Source: 9FT-COMBO-48-23 sp963754385 (GTDB lineage: Bacteria; Chloroflexota; Dehalococcoidia; GIF9; UBA5629). From it: DNA of 64,000 nucleotides. The stretch covers positions 124,001 through 188,000 of the forward strand of contig CAVWGE010000004.1 in NCBI GenBank assembly GCA_963754385.1, read 5' to 3'. The notes under the pieces are model-generated. The model ran no database searches. It was not told the origin of the DNA and was given only the letters and a program-made list of their open reading frames with translations. Made by a program: the position numbers and the translations under genes. This document shows, piece by piece, positions 35,404-43,818 of the stretch. The first letter of the stretch is position 1, and the number at the start of each line of letters is the position of its first letter.

Positions 35404-37857
35404 ATGAGACCGGAAAGATTTACTGAACAAGCCAGAGAAATACTGGCTGTTTCGCAAGGTATTACTAGCCGATATCGCCATGTCCAGTGGGATGTGGAGC
35501 ATATCTTATTGGCATTGTTGGAGCAAGAAGGAGGCTTGACCTCGCAGATATTAGGAAGGTTGGGTGCGAATGTGGAGGCGGTAAAAAAGCGAGTTGAAGA
35601 TAGCCTTGACCGTGCTCCGAAAGCGACCCAGGAGTCTGCTCAGATTTATGCCACGCCTCGAATCGCTCGACTCATGGATAATGCCGCTCGTGAAGCTGAC
35701 CGACTTAAGGACGATTTCATTAGCACTGAGCACCTGCTGATTGCTATTGCGGCGGAGGGTAGTGGGGAAGCAGCCACTATTCTGAAAGAGTTTGGAATAG
35801 ACCAGGAGAAAATCTACCGGGCGCTTCAGGATATTCGGGGTGGTCATCGGGTTGATAGCCCGACCGCTGAGAGCAGGTATCGCTCCCTGGAGAAGTATGG
35901 GCGTGACCTAACTGAATTAGCTCGCCAGGGTAAACTCGACCCGGTGATTGGGCGTGATGAGGAGATAAAGCGGGTGATGCAGATATTAACGCGGCGCACC
36001 AAGAACAACCCTGTTATTATCGGCGAGGCTGGCGTTGGTAAAACAGCTATTGCAGAGGGGCTAGCCCAAAAAATCGCGGCTGGCGATGTACCTGATTCTC
36101 TTAAGGACAAGAGGGTGGTTGCTCTGGATATGGGGACGCTGGTTGCCGGCAGCAAGTTTCGGGGCGAGTTTGAGGAGAGGCTGAAGGCGGTTATGGATGA
36201 GGTCCGTCAGGGCAAGGGCGAGATTATCTTGTTTATAGACGAGATGCACACTGTAGTTGGTGCTGGAGCTGCTGAGGGGGCTATTGATGCCAGCAACATG
36301 TTGAAGCCGGCATTGGCTCGTGGTGAACTCCAGTGCGTTGGGGCAACTACTCTTGACGAATATCGACAGCATATTGAGAAGGATAAGGCGCTGGAGCGGC
36401 GGTTACAGCCCTTGTTTCTCAGTGAGCCGAGCGTCGAGGCGACCATAGAGATGCTGCGTGCCTTGCGTCCCAGGTATGAAGCCCATCACAAGATAAAAAT
36501 CGATGACTCTGCTCTGGCGGCTGCGGTCAAACTTAGCCAGCGTTATATCTCAGACAGGTTCCTCCCGGATAAGGCAATTGACCTTATAGATGAGGCAGCA
36601 AGCAAGCTGCGCATTGACATGGAAAGTAAACCGCCGGATATCAAAGAGCTGGGCACAAAGATAAAGTATCTGCAAGATGAGGAAGATTCAGCCTCTCAGC
36701 GGGGAGATTATCAAAAAGCAGCTGAGTTAAGGTCACAAAGGTTGCAGCTCGAACCGGAGCGTGATAGGAAGGAAGCCGAGTGGCGCAAGGAGAAAAAAAT
36801 CGACAGCGTTGTGGATGAGGAGGCTATCGCCGAACTGGTTTCCAAATGGACGGGTATCCCGGTGTCACGAATGCTGGAAGGTGAGGCTGAGAAGTTAATT
36901 CATATGGAAGAGCGGCTGCATGATAGGATTGTGAATCAGGAAGAGGCAGTTTCAGCTATATCTGAGGCTATCAGGCGTGGGCGAGCCGGGCTTAAAGACC
37001 CCAAGAGACCCGTAGGTAGTTTCATCTTCTTGGGTCCTACAGGTGTTGGTAAAACAGAGCTGGCCAAGGCTTTAGCTCAATTTCTCTTTGACGATGAGGA
37101 AGCCATGATAAGGTTGGATATGTCAGAGTTTCAGGAGAAGCATACGGTATCTCGGCTCATCGGCGCCCCACCGGGATATGTGGGTTATGAGGAGGCAGGA
37201 CAGCTAACTGAAGCTGTGCGAAGGCGTCCGTTTCGAGTGATTCTTTTTGATGAGATTGAAAAGGCACATCCTGATGTATTTAACATTCTGCTCCAGATTC
37301 TGGAGGATGGTAGGCTGACCGATGGCCATGGCAGGGCAGTCAATTTTAGGGAAACAGTGGTGATAATGACTAGCAACTTAGGTATGCCTGAATTCACCCG
37401 TCAGGCAAGCCGGGCAATAGGTTTTTCAACCCCTGGGGACAAGCAGGATAAAGACGAGATGGACAGGCTGAGGAGTTCTATAGAGAGCGATTTGAAAAAG
37501 ACCTTTCGCCCTGAGTTTCTCAATAGGATAGATGATACTATTATCTTCCAGCCGCTAACTGAAGAGCACCTGAAGAAGATTGTTGACCTGTTAATTCTTG
37601 AAGTGCAGAAAAGATTGGATGAGCGCGATATAAAATTGGAGCTAAGTGACGAGGTAAAAGCCTGGCTGCTCAAGAAGGGCTATGAGCCGGCCTACGGAGC
37701 ACGTCCGCTACGCCGGGCAATCCAACGCTATGTGGAGAATCCTCTGTCAAGCCGAATATTGCAGGGCGAAATAAAAGACGGAGAGACTGTAGTTGTCGGC
37801 GTTAGTGGTGATGTGCTAAGCTTTAGCACCAAAAAGAAAGTCAAGGCAGCTAAATAG
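35404..37857 (+). CDS. clpC: ClpC-type AAA+ unfoldase
   Basis: 817 residues. N-terminal double Clp repeat (about 1-145), AAA1 with GEAGVGKTAIAEGLAQ and ILFIDEMHTVVGAG, a short middle domain with a UVR-like segment (about 405-465), AAA2 with GPTGVGKTELAKALA and VILFDEIEKAHPD. The short middle domain points to ClpC rather than ClpB, which has about 125 residues there. ClpC feeds substrates to ClpP. Heat-inducible by its operon with hspR. Confidence 0.9.
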   Translation: MRPERFTEQAREILAVSQGITSRYRHVQWDVEHILLALLEQEGGLTSQILGRLGANVEAVKKRVEDSLDRAPKATQESAQIYATPRIARLMDNAAREADRLKDDFISTEHLLIAIAAEGSGEAATILKEFGIDQEKIYRALQDIRGGHRVDSPTAESRYRSLEKYGRDLTELARQGKLDPVIGRDEEIKRVMQILTRRTKNNPVIIGEAGVGKTAIAEGLAQKIAAGDVPDSLKDKRVVALDMGTLVAGSKFRGEFEERLKAVMDEVRQGKGEIILFIDEMHTVVGAGAAEGAIDASNMLKPALARGELQCVGATTLDEYRQHIEKDKALERRLQPLFLSEPSVEATIEMLRALRPRYEAHHKIKIDDSALAAAVKLSQRYISDRFLPDKAIDLIDEAASKLRIDMESKPPDIKELGTKIKYLQDEEDSASQRGDYQKAAELRSQRLQLEPERDRKEAEWRKEKKIDSVVDEEAIAELVSKWTGIPVSRMLEGEAEKLIHMEERLHDRIVNQEEAVSAISEAIRRGRAGLKDPKRPVGSFIFLGPTGVGKTELAKALAQFLFDDEEAMIRLDMSEFQEKHTVSRLIGAPPGYVGYEEAGQLTEAVRRRPFRVILFDEIEKAHPDVFNILLQILEDGRLTDGHGRAVNFRETVVIMTSNLGMPEFTRQASRAIGFSTPGDKQDKDEMDRLRSSIESDLKKTFRPEFLNRIDDTIIFQPLTEEHLKKIVDLLILEVQKRLDERDIKLELSDEVKAWLLKKGYEPAYGARPLRRAIQRYVENPLSSRILQGEIKDGETVVVGVSGDVLSFSTKKKVKAAK

Positions 37858-37858
37858 G

Positions 37859-38518
37859 ATGGCAAATTCCTCTTTAAAAGACGCCGTAACTGCGAATGTA
37901 GGAGACACACAAGGTTTATCCAAAAAGGACATTATAGTAAGTGTCCTATCCATACTGTTTACTATCTCTCTTTGTGTTGTTGCTATTTACTACAGAGATT
38001 ACCTGCTGGATACAAAATATGTAGCAACTTATGGCCTCCTGGGTATGCTCATTGTTGCTTTCCTCGGCGGAAGCTTGTTGAGCATGATAGCCATACCCGT
38101 TCCCTATTGGATTTTAGTGTTCACACTACCGTCCATCTTGGCGCCAGAATTGCAGATAGGAGCGCCTATATTGGTAGCTCTAGTCTCAGGTTTTGGCGCC
38201 AGTTTGGGTCAGCTACTCACTTTCATGCTTGGCTGTGGGAGCAGGGACCTTTCTCAGAAACTCGCTTACAAGGTTAATAGGGGCTTGTATGATAGAGCCA
38301 TGAACTTGGCCCAGCGGCATGGTTCGCTGGCTGTCTTTATCATGTCGGCCATAATAAATCCCTTCCATTTACCCATGACTTTTGCTATGGCTTCGCTCCG
38401 GTTCCCAACTTGGAAGTATTTCCTTTACTCTTTTCTCGGTAATATAGTTAAGAGTTCGTTCATAGCGTTTTGTGGCTATCTCGGATTAAATTCGCTTCTC
38501 CATCTTCTGGGAATATAG
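37859..38518 (+). CDS. VTT/DedA-like membrane protein
   Basis: 219 residues, about five to six hydrophobic helices, with the VTT-type pattern GFGASLGQLLTFMLG followed by a re-entrant-like segment and INPFHLPMTFAMASLRFPTWKYF. DedA/TVP38 proteins are linked to lipid scrambling or ion balance. The ATG lies 1 bp after the clpC stop, so it is read with that operon. Confidence 0.78.
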   Translation: MANSSLKDAVTANVGDTQGLSKKDIIVSVLSILFTISLCVVAIYYRDYLLDTKYVATYGLLGMLIVAFLGGSLLSMIAIPVPYWILVFTLPSILAPELQIGAPILVALVSGFGASLGQLLTFMLGCGSRDLSQKLAYKVNRGLYDRAMNLAQRHGSLAVFIMSAIINPFHLPMTFAMASLRFPTWKYFLYSFLGNIVKSSFIAFCGYLGLNSLLHLLGI

Positions 38519-38537
38519 AAGGGAATGTAATTGAAAA

Positions 38538-39104
38538 GTGCATATTATTTTGTTTTGTATGTTAGGAATATCGCTAGGTTTAGTGAGCTGGCAATTAGTC
38601 GTCTGGTCCGGTGAGATTTCGCAAAAGAGCAAGAGATATAATGCTGCCGCTGCATGTGCCCGGAAGTTTGAGAAACCGTTGCTGATAGCCGGTGGTCCCT
38701 GGAGTAACAGAGGAATTCGCCGGTGGCTAAATATACCGGCGCATGGTGACGGTGACGTTTGTTTTGATATTGAGCGGCGAGCCTTTGAAGGTCACCCTTG
38801 TGGGGTGATTGCCGATGTTACCCAAATCCCGTTCTCCGATAAAGCGTTTGGAGCCGCTTTTGCCAGTCACTTACTGGAACACATGCCAACAATTGATGAC
38901 GCCGAAAGAGCCTTGGACGAACTCAACAGAGTAGCGAAAGTTGTTTTTATTGCTTATCCTTCGAGACAATCTATCGGGGCATGGCTTCATCGCGGGCACC
39001 ATCTATGGGTTTGGCAAAAAGGCAATGCCATCTATTTTGAGCAGAGGGGTAATTCAACAGGTGAGAAGAATGCAAAATATCACCTTATTGATGCAGTTAG
39101 GTAG
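38538..39104 (+). CDS. membrane-anchored methyltransferase-like protein
   Basis: 188 residues; one N-terminal helix, then a short Rossmann-like domain (GVIADVTQIPFSDKAFGAAFASHL, LEHM, then a partner strand) that resembles the second half of class I SAM methyltransferases. The glycine-rich SAM motif I is not clear, so activity is doubtful. GTG start. Possibly a degenerate or specialised family member. Confidence 0.6.
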   Translation: MHIILFCMLGISLGLVSWQLVVWSGEISQKSKRYNAAAACARKFEKPLLIAGGPWSNRGIRRWLNIPAHGDGDVCFDIERRAFEGHPCGVIADVTQIPFSDKAFGAAFASHLLEHMPTIDDAERALDELNRVAKVVFIAYPSRQSIGAWLHRGHHLWVWQKGNAIYFEQRGNSTGEKNAKYHLIDAVR

Positions 39105-39160
39105 CTGCTTCATCGATTAAGTTTTCTTACAAGGGCCAAAAATGTCACAGGGGATTAGAA

Positions 39161-39934
39161 ATGACTAGTGCGAATCTGACTTTACGAGAAGAGGCCTATC
39201 GTTTGGCTTCACAACTTTTTGGTAGTGAGGAAGCAGGTACTGACTTCGCTAATCAAGTTTTGGATGTTTGTGCCAGAGCCAGAGGTAAAGACTTCCTTAT
39301 TGTTCATAACCCCGGTGGTTGGGGGAATGCTCGATTAGAGCAATGCCTGGCGTGGGAGAGGAGCATAGTGGCCGGAATCAAAGGCGTAATAGAGGAAATG
39401 GGGTATAGTTTGTTACTGACTCAATATTTCCGCAGTGGCAGAGGATGGGGGGAGCAGATGCGGGACATGAGAGAGCAATTTCGCTTCTTTGCGCCTAAGG
39501 CAAGGGTAATGGCAGGCTGGCTGCGATTTATCCTCACGCATGTCAATGATATCAAGGTGATACTGGTAGGGGTAAGCCAAGGAGCTGCTTTCGGCAACTC
39601 AGTTATGCGGCAGCTAGGTGGACTTTACCCGGTCTATAGCATTGAGTTGGGCTTTCCGTTCCAGTATAAATCCTGGCGGATAATTACCGGTAGAACGCTA
39701 GCTATAGATAGTAATGGAGTCAGGCCTGATGTCCTGGCGCAAGGAAATTTGAGGGTTGGGGCTGGAATCCTTATGTCTGCTCCTTTTAAATGGATGTGGT
39801 ACCGGCTTAGGGGGAAACGGGTATCTTTTGCCCATTGCGTTAATGCTCCGGGACATGAATACGATTGGGATGATCCTGAGATACAGAAGCCAATCAGAGA
39901 TTTCCTTAAAACATATTTCGGCGCTAAGAAATAG
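39161..39934 (+). CDS. alpha/beta-hydrolase-like protein, unknown
   Basis: 257 residues. It shows a nucleophile-elbow-like motif GVSQGAAFG preceded by strands (FLIVHNPGGWG, KVILVGVSQ) and a late His in APGHEYDW, the order Ser...His of alpha/beta hydrolases. I do not recognise the family. ATG with GGGGATTAG upstream. Confidence 0.65.
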   Translation: MTSANLTLREEAYRLASQLFGSEEAGTDFANQVLDVCARARGKDFLIVHNPGGWGNARLEQCLAWERSIVAGIKGVIEEMGYSLLLTQYFRSGRGWGEQMRDMREQFRFFAPKARVMAGWLRFILTHVNDIKVILVGVSQGAAFGNSVMRQLGGLYPVYSIELGFPFQYKSWRIITGRTLAIDSNGVRPDVLAQGNLRVGAGILMSAPFKWMWYRLRGKRVSFAHCVNAPGHEYDWDDPEIQKPIRDFLKTYFGAKK

Positions 39935-40091
39935 GCGCGGGTTGAGCATGAGTCAAGAGGAACTTGGTGAGTGGCAGGGGGTACTGCCCACCTTAGTTGC
40001 GGCTCTGGCTGAAGCCAGGGGCTGGAAAATTGCGGTGCCTCGTCTGAGTTAGAGTTGCCCTTTCATGAATGCTAAAGATGGAGGTGTGAAT

Positions 40092-40307
40092 TTGAACATG
40101 GGAGAACAAAGAAGCTGGCAGGTAGCCCTTCTTCTGTCCATCTTTCTTGGTTTTTTTGGCGCTGACCGTTTTTATATCGGCAGAACGCGGTCGGCGATTG
40201 TTAAGCTCGTTACCTTGAGCTGTTTTGGTGTCTGGTGGCTTAGCGATTTTATCCTCATTGCCAGCGATTGGCGCAGGGATGCTTGGGGTCGGCCTCTAAA
40301 GCACTGA
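40092..40307 (+). CDS. TM2-domain protein
   Basis: About 71 residues with the TM2 signature LSIFLGFFGADRFYIGRT and a second helix (TLSCFGVWWLSDFILI). TM2 proteins are small membrane proteins of unknown role. I start at TTG 40092, with GGAGGTG 5 bases upstream; ATG 40065 or 40098 is also possible. Confidence 0.8.
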   Translation: MNMGEQRSWQVALLLSIFLGFFGADRFYIGRTRSAIVKLVTLSCFGVWWLSDFILIASDWRRDAWGRPLKH

Positions 40308-40350
40308 TAACGTGTGAGTTCCGCTGAGTATTTGCCGGACTTTTTGGAGT

Positions 40351-40423
40351 GAAGTTGTAGCTCAGTTGGGAGTGCGTTTGATTTGCAGTAAAAAGGTAGC
40401 GGGTTCGAATCCCATCAGCTGCA
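40351..40423 (+). pseudogene. degenerate tRNA-Ala(TGC)-like gene
   Basis: Aligned to the intact tRNA-Ala at 41286, this copy keeps the overall cloverleaf spacing and has anticodon TGC in the loop TTTGCAG. It has mismatches in the acceptor stem (A2/G71), D-stem (T/T), anticodon stem (G/A) and T-stem (C/A), and no CCA. Even the 20 bases upstream are related to those before tRNA-Ala(GGC). It looks like a decaying duplicate, probably not functional. Confidence 0.7.
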
Positions 40424-40468
40424 CTAAACGACATACCTATGATTCATCAGCGCTCGTGCTTACGGTGT

Positions 40469-41026
40469 CTATTTTTTAACAAGCCTGAATAGATTGCCGT
40501 GTTTGCCATTCAGCGAAAACAAACCATCAGTGTAGCTAAAGATCCTGTCCTTCATGCCGTCATGTATCGCTAAAATACCGTCTTTCTTTAATACCCTGTG
40601 CAGCTCTTCTAATACCGCCCGTTTTTGCCTGACCTCATGAAAGACGTCGCACATCCAGATTATATCGATGCACTGATCGGGTAAGGTGATTTTTGTATCT
40701 GAGAGCATTATTACGATATTGGACAGCCCTTCTTTGCGTGCTCTCTTTTGAACTGTCCGCAGTTGGCGTGGGAAACAATCTAAGGCGTATACTGTTCCCT
40801 TCTTGCCTACAATCTTAGCCGCAGGGATGGCAAAATCACCGGTACCGCAGCCATAATCAAGAAAGCACTGACCTTCTTTTAGCAAGTTATATTTGCTCCA
40901 CAGCCGCCGAATGGCTCGTCCGCTATATAGACTCCTCCACAATGGCCACCAGTAGACCCAAAGTGCATAGTGGGCTCTATATAACGGGTTTAACTTTTCT
41001 TCAAGGAAGCACTCTATTTTCTCCAC
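40469..41026 (-). CDS. class I SAM-dependent methyltransferase
   Basis: 185 residues. SAM motif I LDYGCGTGDFAIPAA, the acidic residue after strand 2 (YALDCFPRQL), motif II-like CIDIIWMCDVFHEV and motif III VLKKDGILAIHDG: UbiE/Methyltransf_11 type. Substrate unknown. It lies alone between two tRNA sequences, just before the island. Confidence 0.85.
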   Translation of the reverse strand: MEKIECFLEEKLNPLYRAHYALWVYWWPLWRSLYSGRAIRRLWSKYNLLKEGQCFLDYGCGTGDFAIPAAKIVGKKGTVYALDCFPRQLRTVQKRARKEGLSNIVIMLSDTKITLPDQCIDIIWMCDVFHEVRQKRAVLEELHRVLKKDGILAIHDGMKDRIFSYTDGLFSLNGKHGNLFRLVKK

Positions 41027-41247
41027 AGTTCCTCTTTTCTCTCGGAGGCTAGTTGGAAATTATGGCCGGCATATTTTGGCAATGCGGTTTCACCTTTTGC
41101 GGTATTCTCAGAATCAAAGCACGGGTGAGCAATAATATCCAGGGTTTCTAACTTTCTCTGGCGGGATTTCTTTCTGAACGCAAACCGAAGTTGGCATGAC
41201 GGTTAATTATACCATGCTTTGTCAAATTATCGGACGGGTGCAGGTGG

Positions 41248-41276
41248 TTGAGTTTGGTTGAGTTTTTTGCTAGACT
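41248..41276 (+). promoter_or_regulatory. promoter of tRNA-Ala
   Basis: TTGAGT (41248-41253), 17-bp spacer, TAGACT (41271-41276), ending 10 bp before the tRNA 5' end. It would also transcribe the integrase gene that starts within the tRNA. Confidence 0.7.
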
Positions 41277-41285
41277 TTTTGGCGT

Positions 41286-41361
41286 GGGGCTGTAGCTCAA
41301 TTGGGAGAGCGTTTGACTGGCAGTCAAAAGGTAGTGGGTTCGAATCCCATCAGCTCCACCA
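41286..41361 (+). tRNA. tRNA-Ala (anticodon GGC)
   Basis: Complete cloverleaf: acceptor GGGGCTG/CAGCTCC, D-arm, anticodon loop CTGGCAG with GGC, T-loop TTCGAAT, discriminator A and an encoded CCA (41359-41361). The 3' 40 bases are the attachment core of the downstream island and are duplicated at 50627-50666. Confidence 0.96.
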
Positions 41362-42344
41362 GTAACCTTCCTAAGGCTAATATCAATTCAAATCACCTTT
41401 CGACTAGCGAAAGTCCCAATACGCAATTAGCTATCCCATTACACCGTTTGATTGAAGGATTTCTGTTATCCTGCAAAGTAGAGAACAAGTCTCCTGCCAC
41501 AATAAGCTTCTACAAGAACATCCTCGGTAAGTTCGAATGGTATCTCAGTAAATTCGGTATTGAAACGATTGATGCCAGTATAATCAGGAACTTTCTAGGA
41601 TACGTAAAAGACACTGAAAATAGATGGGATAGCACTAATGCGAGAGCTAATAGGATGGTTTCTCCTACAACAGTAAAAAGCTATTACATCAGTCTATCTG
41701 CCTTATTTACCTGGGCAATTGAAGAGCAGTTAATCACGTCTAATCCCATGGCTACAGTGAAGAGGCCTAAGTTACCCAATAAATCAGTAAAAGGATGTGA
41801 ACCTGAGACTTTAAAGATATTATTAAACGCTTTTAATGGTATGAGTTTGAATGATTTACGCAATAAAGCTATGCTCCTCATGTTCTTAGATACTGGCTTA
41901 AGGTTATCTGAACTTGCAGGTCTGACTTTATCTGATATCAATATTGAGAAAGGCATCATCAAAGTCATTGGTAAAGGCAATAAAGAAAGATACGCTAGAA
42001 TAGGAGTCAAGACACAGAAAGCATTATGGAATTATTTAGCTCATAGACCAGTGGAAAAGGAGTATGTATGGTTGGGAAAAGGCTATGGCAAAATGACAGT
42101 AGATGGCATTGCTCTTGTTATTAGAAACTTGGGTAAGAGATTAGGGATTAGATTGTCACCGCATAGGTTGAGACATAGTTTTGCTATAATCTTCCTAAGG
42201 AACGGAGCTAATTCGTTTGAGCTACAGATAGCGTTAGGCCACACTACCTTAGAAATGACCAGGAGATATACACAGGCATTAGGTTTTGATGATGTGTTCA
42301 AGAGGCATGTGGTGGCGAGTCCGGTAGATAGATTGATACGTTAG
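41301..42344 (+). CDS. tyrosine recombinase / integrase of the island
   Basis: Site-specific recombinase. N-terminal SAM-like core-binding domain (KSPATISFYKNILGKFEWYL) and a catalytic domain with a full active site: Arg in DTGLRLSELAG, Lys in VIGKGNKER, HxxR in LSPHRLRHSF, His in LGHTTLEMT and Tyr in RRYTQ. The frame is open back through the tRNA 3' half, and no ATG, GTG or TTG lies between the tRNA end and the first domain helix (a TTG at 41448 is too late). Likely starts are TTG 41301, TTG 41313 or GTG 41334, all inside the tRNA. The tail ALGFDDVFKRHVVASPVDRL recurs four more times downstream. Confidence 0.92.
   Translation: MGERLTGSQKVVGSNPISSTSNLPKANINSNHLSTSESPNTQLAIPLHRLIEGFLLSCKVENKSPATISFYKNILGKFEWYLSKFGIETIDASIIRNFLGYVKDTENRWDSTNARANRMVSPTTVKSYYISLSALFTWAIEEQLITSNPMATVKRPKLPNKSVKGCEPETLKILLNAFNGMSLNDLRNKAMLLMFLDTGLRLSELAGLTLSDINIEKGIIKVIGKGNKERYARIGVKTQKALWNYLAHRPVEKEYVWLGKGYGKMTVDGIALVIRNLGKRLGIRLSPHRLRHSFAIIFLRNGANSFELQIALGHTTLEMTRRYTQALGFDDVFKRHVVASPVDRLIR
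41322..41361 (+). repeat. attL core (40-bp direct repeat, tRNA 3' end)
   Basis: Identical to 50627-50666, from the anticodon-stem AGTC through the final CCA. Repeat at a tRNA 3' end next to a tyrosine recombinase gene is the standard signature of site-specific integration. Homology continues 5' for nine more bases beyond a three-base difference. Confidence 0.92.
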
Positions 42345-42403
42345 ACTATGATGCGGTAGAGGCACATAAGATATCATCGCCCATTGATAGCCTCAAATCT
42401 TGA
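42341..42403 (+). pseudogene. integrase 3' remnant, type B (copy 1)
   Basis: Directly after, and overlapping the stop of, the intact integrase, another frame reads LDYDAVEAHKISSPIDSLKS then stop. This is the C-terminal tail of a related but distinct recombinase (compare 45525-45638 and 50016-50072). No body of that gene is present here. Confidence 0.72.
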
Positions 42404-42428
42404 CTGTATTGTGATAGCAAACCCAACT

Positions 42429-42459
42429 TAAGAAATGGTATAAATATTGGGGCAGGTCA
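42429..42459 (+). repeat. motif M, copy 1 (plus orientation)
   Basis: Reads TAAGAAATGGTATAAATATT followed by GGGGCAGGTCA. It has a TATAAA core and an SD-like GGGGCAGG. A small frame starting ATG 42462 (39 codons, ends 42581 inside the next gene) follows at SD distance; this may be a leader peptide or chance. Four minus-strand copies occur elsewhere in the island. Confidence 0.78.
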
Positions 42460-42558
42460 TCATGAGTAGCGATACAATAATCTATACAATAATCTTGAGT
42501 AGCGAACTATATGCTAAGTCAGCGTCATTTATAAAAGTAAAGGCCGGTACTGAAAGTC

Positions 42559-42828
42559 ATGAACGAAGAAAACACTTGTGAGAACGCAATAGAACAGGAA
42601 GAACAAATCAGAGAAAGAATGGATGCTAACGGAATTAGGTGGCGGAAAATCTATGTTGGAGGCGGTGCTCACGCTAAGAACTGGATACAACAGAGTAAAG
42701 AAATTTACGGCGAAGAAAATTTACAAATTGAAGAAGTAGAGTCGCCTGGCCCTAAATGCTACGAGGAGAGTAGCGAAAAACAACTCAGAATCTGGGTAAG
42801 AATAAATAAAGCAACCCCTGTCACATAG
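42559..42828 (+). CDS. island protein, unknown
   Basis: 89 residues, acidic, with a predicted alpha/beta pattern (RWRKIYVGGGAHAKNWIQQS, then LRIWVRINK). No family recognised. ATG 42559 without a strong SD. First cargo gene after the integrase and the only one with motif M on its own plus strand. Confidence 0.55.
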   Translation: MNEENTCENAIEQEEQIRERMDANGIRWRKIYVGGGAHAKNWIQQSKEIYGEENLQIEEVESPGPKCYEESSEKQLRIWVRINKATPVT

Positions 42829-42849
42829 TAGGACACCAATATTGTCCGG

Positions 42850-43215
42850 CTAGAAGGTCTCTACCTCCTCGACGGCTATTCTCACCACGTTGCGCACCTT
42901 TATGTTTCTGCTCACCCACTCGGCTACGGCATTGTCGAAAATGTCGCCGGATTTGAATATTTCACCCTTTCCCCAGATGCGACAGCCCTTGCGTGCTACT
43001 GCGTCTAGACAAATAACGGCAACCTGCGGATTTTCCTTGATGTTGGCGATGGTGCGTGGAGAAGCGATGTCAGCGAATAGAATATGCTCATCATCTAGAA
43101 TACGTATAGAGCCTTTTGCAGAAACATTCGGTTTGCCGGTCTTGCTTGCCGTGGCCACGAGTGATGGATGTATTTCTCGGATTGCCTTTTTTGCTTCTTC
43201 AGTGAGCTTTACCAT
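42850..43215 (-). CDS. pyridoxamine 5'-phosphate oxidase-fold protein
   Basis: 121 residues of the split-barrel FMN-binding fold (LVATASKTGKPNVSAKG, FADIASPRTIANIKENPQVA). This short class binds FMN or F420 and reduces varied substrates; the exact activity is unknown. Start ATG 43215 with AGGAGGT at ideal spacing. Motif M lies 64 bp upstream. Confidence 0.85.
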   Translation of the reverse strand: MVKLTEEAKKAIREIHPSLVATASKTGKPNVSAKGSIRILDDEHILFADIASPRTIANIKENPQVAVICLDAVARKGCRIWGKGEIFKSGDIFDNAVAEWVSRNIKVRNVVRIAVEEVETF

Positions 43216-43278
43216 GGTTACCTCCTGTAATAAGATTGGCACTATTATAAATCAGTCCTTAGTCTCTGTACATACCTT

Positions 43279-43310
43279 TGACCTGCCCCCAATACTTATA
43301 CCACTTCTTA
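43279..43310 (-). repeat. motif M, copy 2
   Basis: On the minus strand it reads TAAGAAGTGGTATAAGTATT followed by GGGGGCAGGTCA and points to the PNPOx-fold gene. One of five copies in the island. Confidence 0.8.
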
Positions 43311-43345
43311 ACAAATACTCATAAGGACGACAAATCAAAGCAATT

Positions 43346-43597
43346 CTAAACTCTACCATTTGTTATTGACCTCAGTTTATCCTTTCTCTTAAGTCGCTTA
43401 ATTCTATGCTCCATTCTAGAGGCATGCGCTTTATCGTCACAATCCCACTTGGCTAGCAATTTAACAGGCCTTCTTCCTCTAGTGTATTTAGAGCCAGTCC
43501 CTGAGTTGTGTTGCCTTATCCGCTCATCAATATCATTACTGATTCCTGTATAAAATGTTCCATCATTACACTCAACTATATAAACACACCAATTCAT
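43346..43597 (-). CDS. GIY-YIG nuclease-domain protein
   Basis: 83-residue single-domain protein of the UPF0213/YhbQ type: CVYIVECNDGTFYTGISND, ERIRQHNSGTGSKYTRGRRP, then the conserved Glu in ASRMEHRIKRL. The Arg, Tyr and Glu of the GIY-YIG active site are present. Such proteins are small DNA endonucleases of unclear role. Motif M lies 16 bp upstream of the ATG. Confidence 0.88.
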   Translation of the reverse strand: MNWCVYIVECNDGTFYTGISNDIDERIRQHNSGTGSKYTRGRRPVKLLAKWDCDDKAHASRMEHRIKRLKRKDKLRSITNGRV

Positions 43598-43612
43598 TAC
43601 AATTTCCTATAG

Positions 43613-43644
43613 TGACCTGCTCCCAATACTTATACCACTTCCTA
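43613..43644 (-). repeat. motif M, copy 3
   Basis: Minus-strand motif TAGGAAGTGGTATAAGTATT then GGGAGCAGGTCA, pointing to the GIY-YIG gene. Together with the integrase remnant that follows it, about 130 bp (43613-43745) is similar to 46113-46230. Confidence 0.8.
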
Positions 43645-43679
43645 ATCTAGTCCCACAAGCACAATAGCCTCAGGCGCAG

Positions 43680-43745
43680 GCTTTGGGATTTGATGATGTA
43701 TTCAAGAGGCATGTGATGGCGTCACCGGTGGATAGGTTGATGTAG
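43680..43745 (+). pseudogene. integrase 3' remnant, type A (copy 2)
   Basis: Frame ALGFDDVFKRHVMASPVDRL then M and stop: the last 20 or so codons of the island integrase, without its catalytic part. It is preceded by bases related to those before copy 4. Confidence 0.85.
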
Positions 43746-43818
43746 GACTAGTCTGTAGGGCAGGTCAGTTATCTGAGTGAATTAACGTGCGTCATATTAT
43801 CACCTATTTTGCTACTTG

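Noticed and set aside
35404..37857. ClpB disaggregase
   Set aside because: The middle domain is short with a UVR-like segment, as in ClpC; the long ClpB coiled coil is missing.
39949..40052. 34-codon frame MSQEELGEWQGVLPTLVAAL...
   Set aside because: It has GGTTG only as SD, no recognised family, and sits in a short gap between two genes; too short to support as a gene.
42462..42581. 39-codon frame directly after motif M copy 1
   Set aside because: Well-placed SD-like bases, but the peptide looks random and overlaps the next gene; noted only under the motif.
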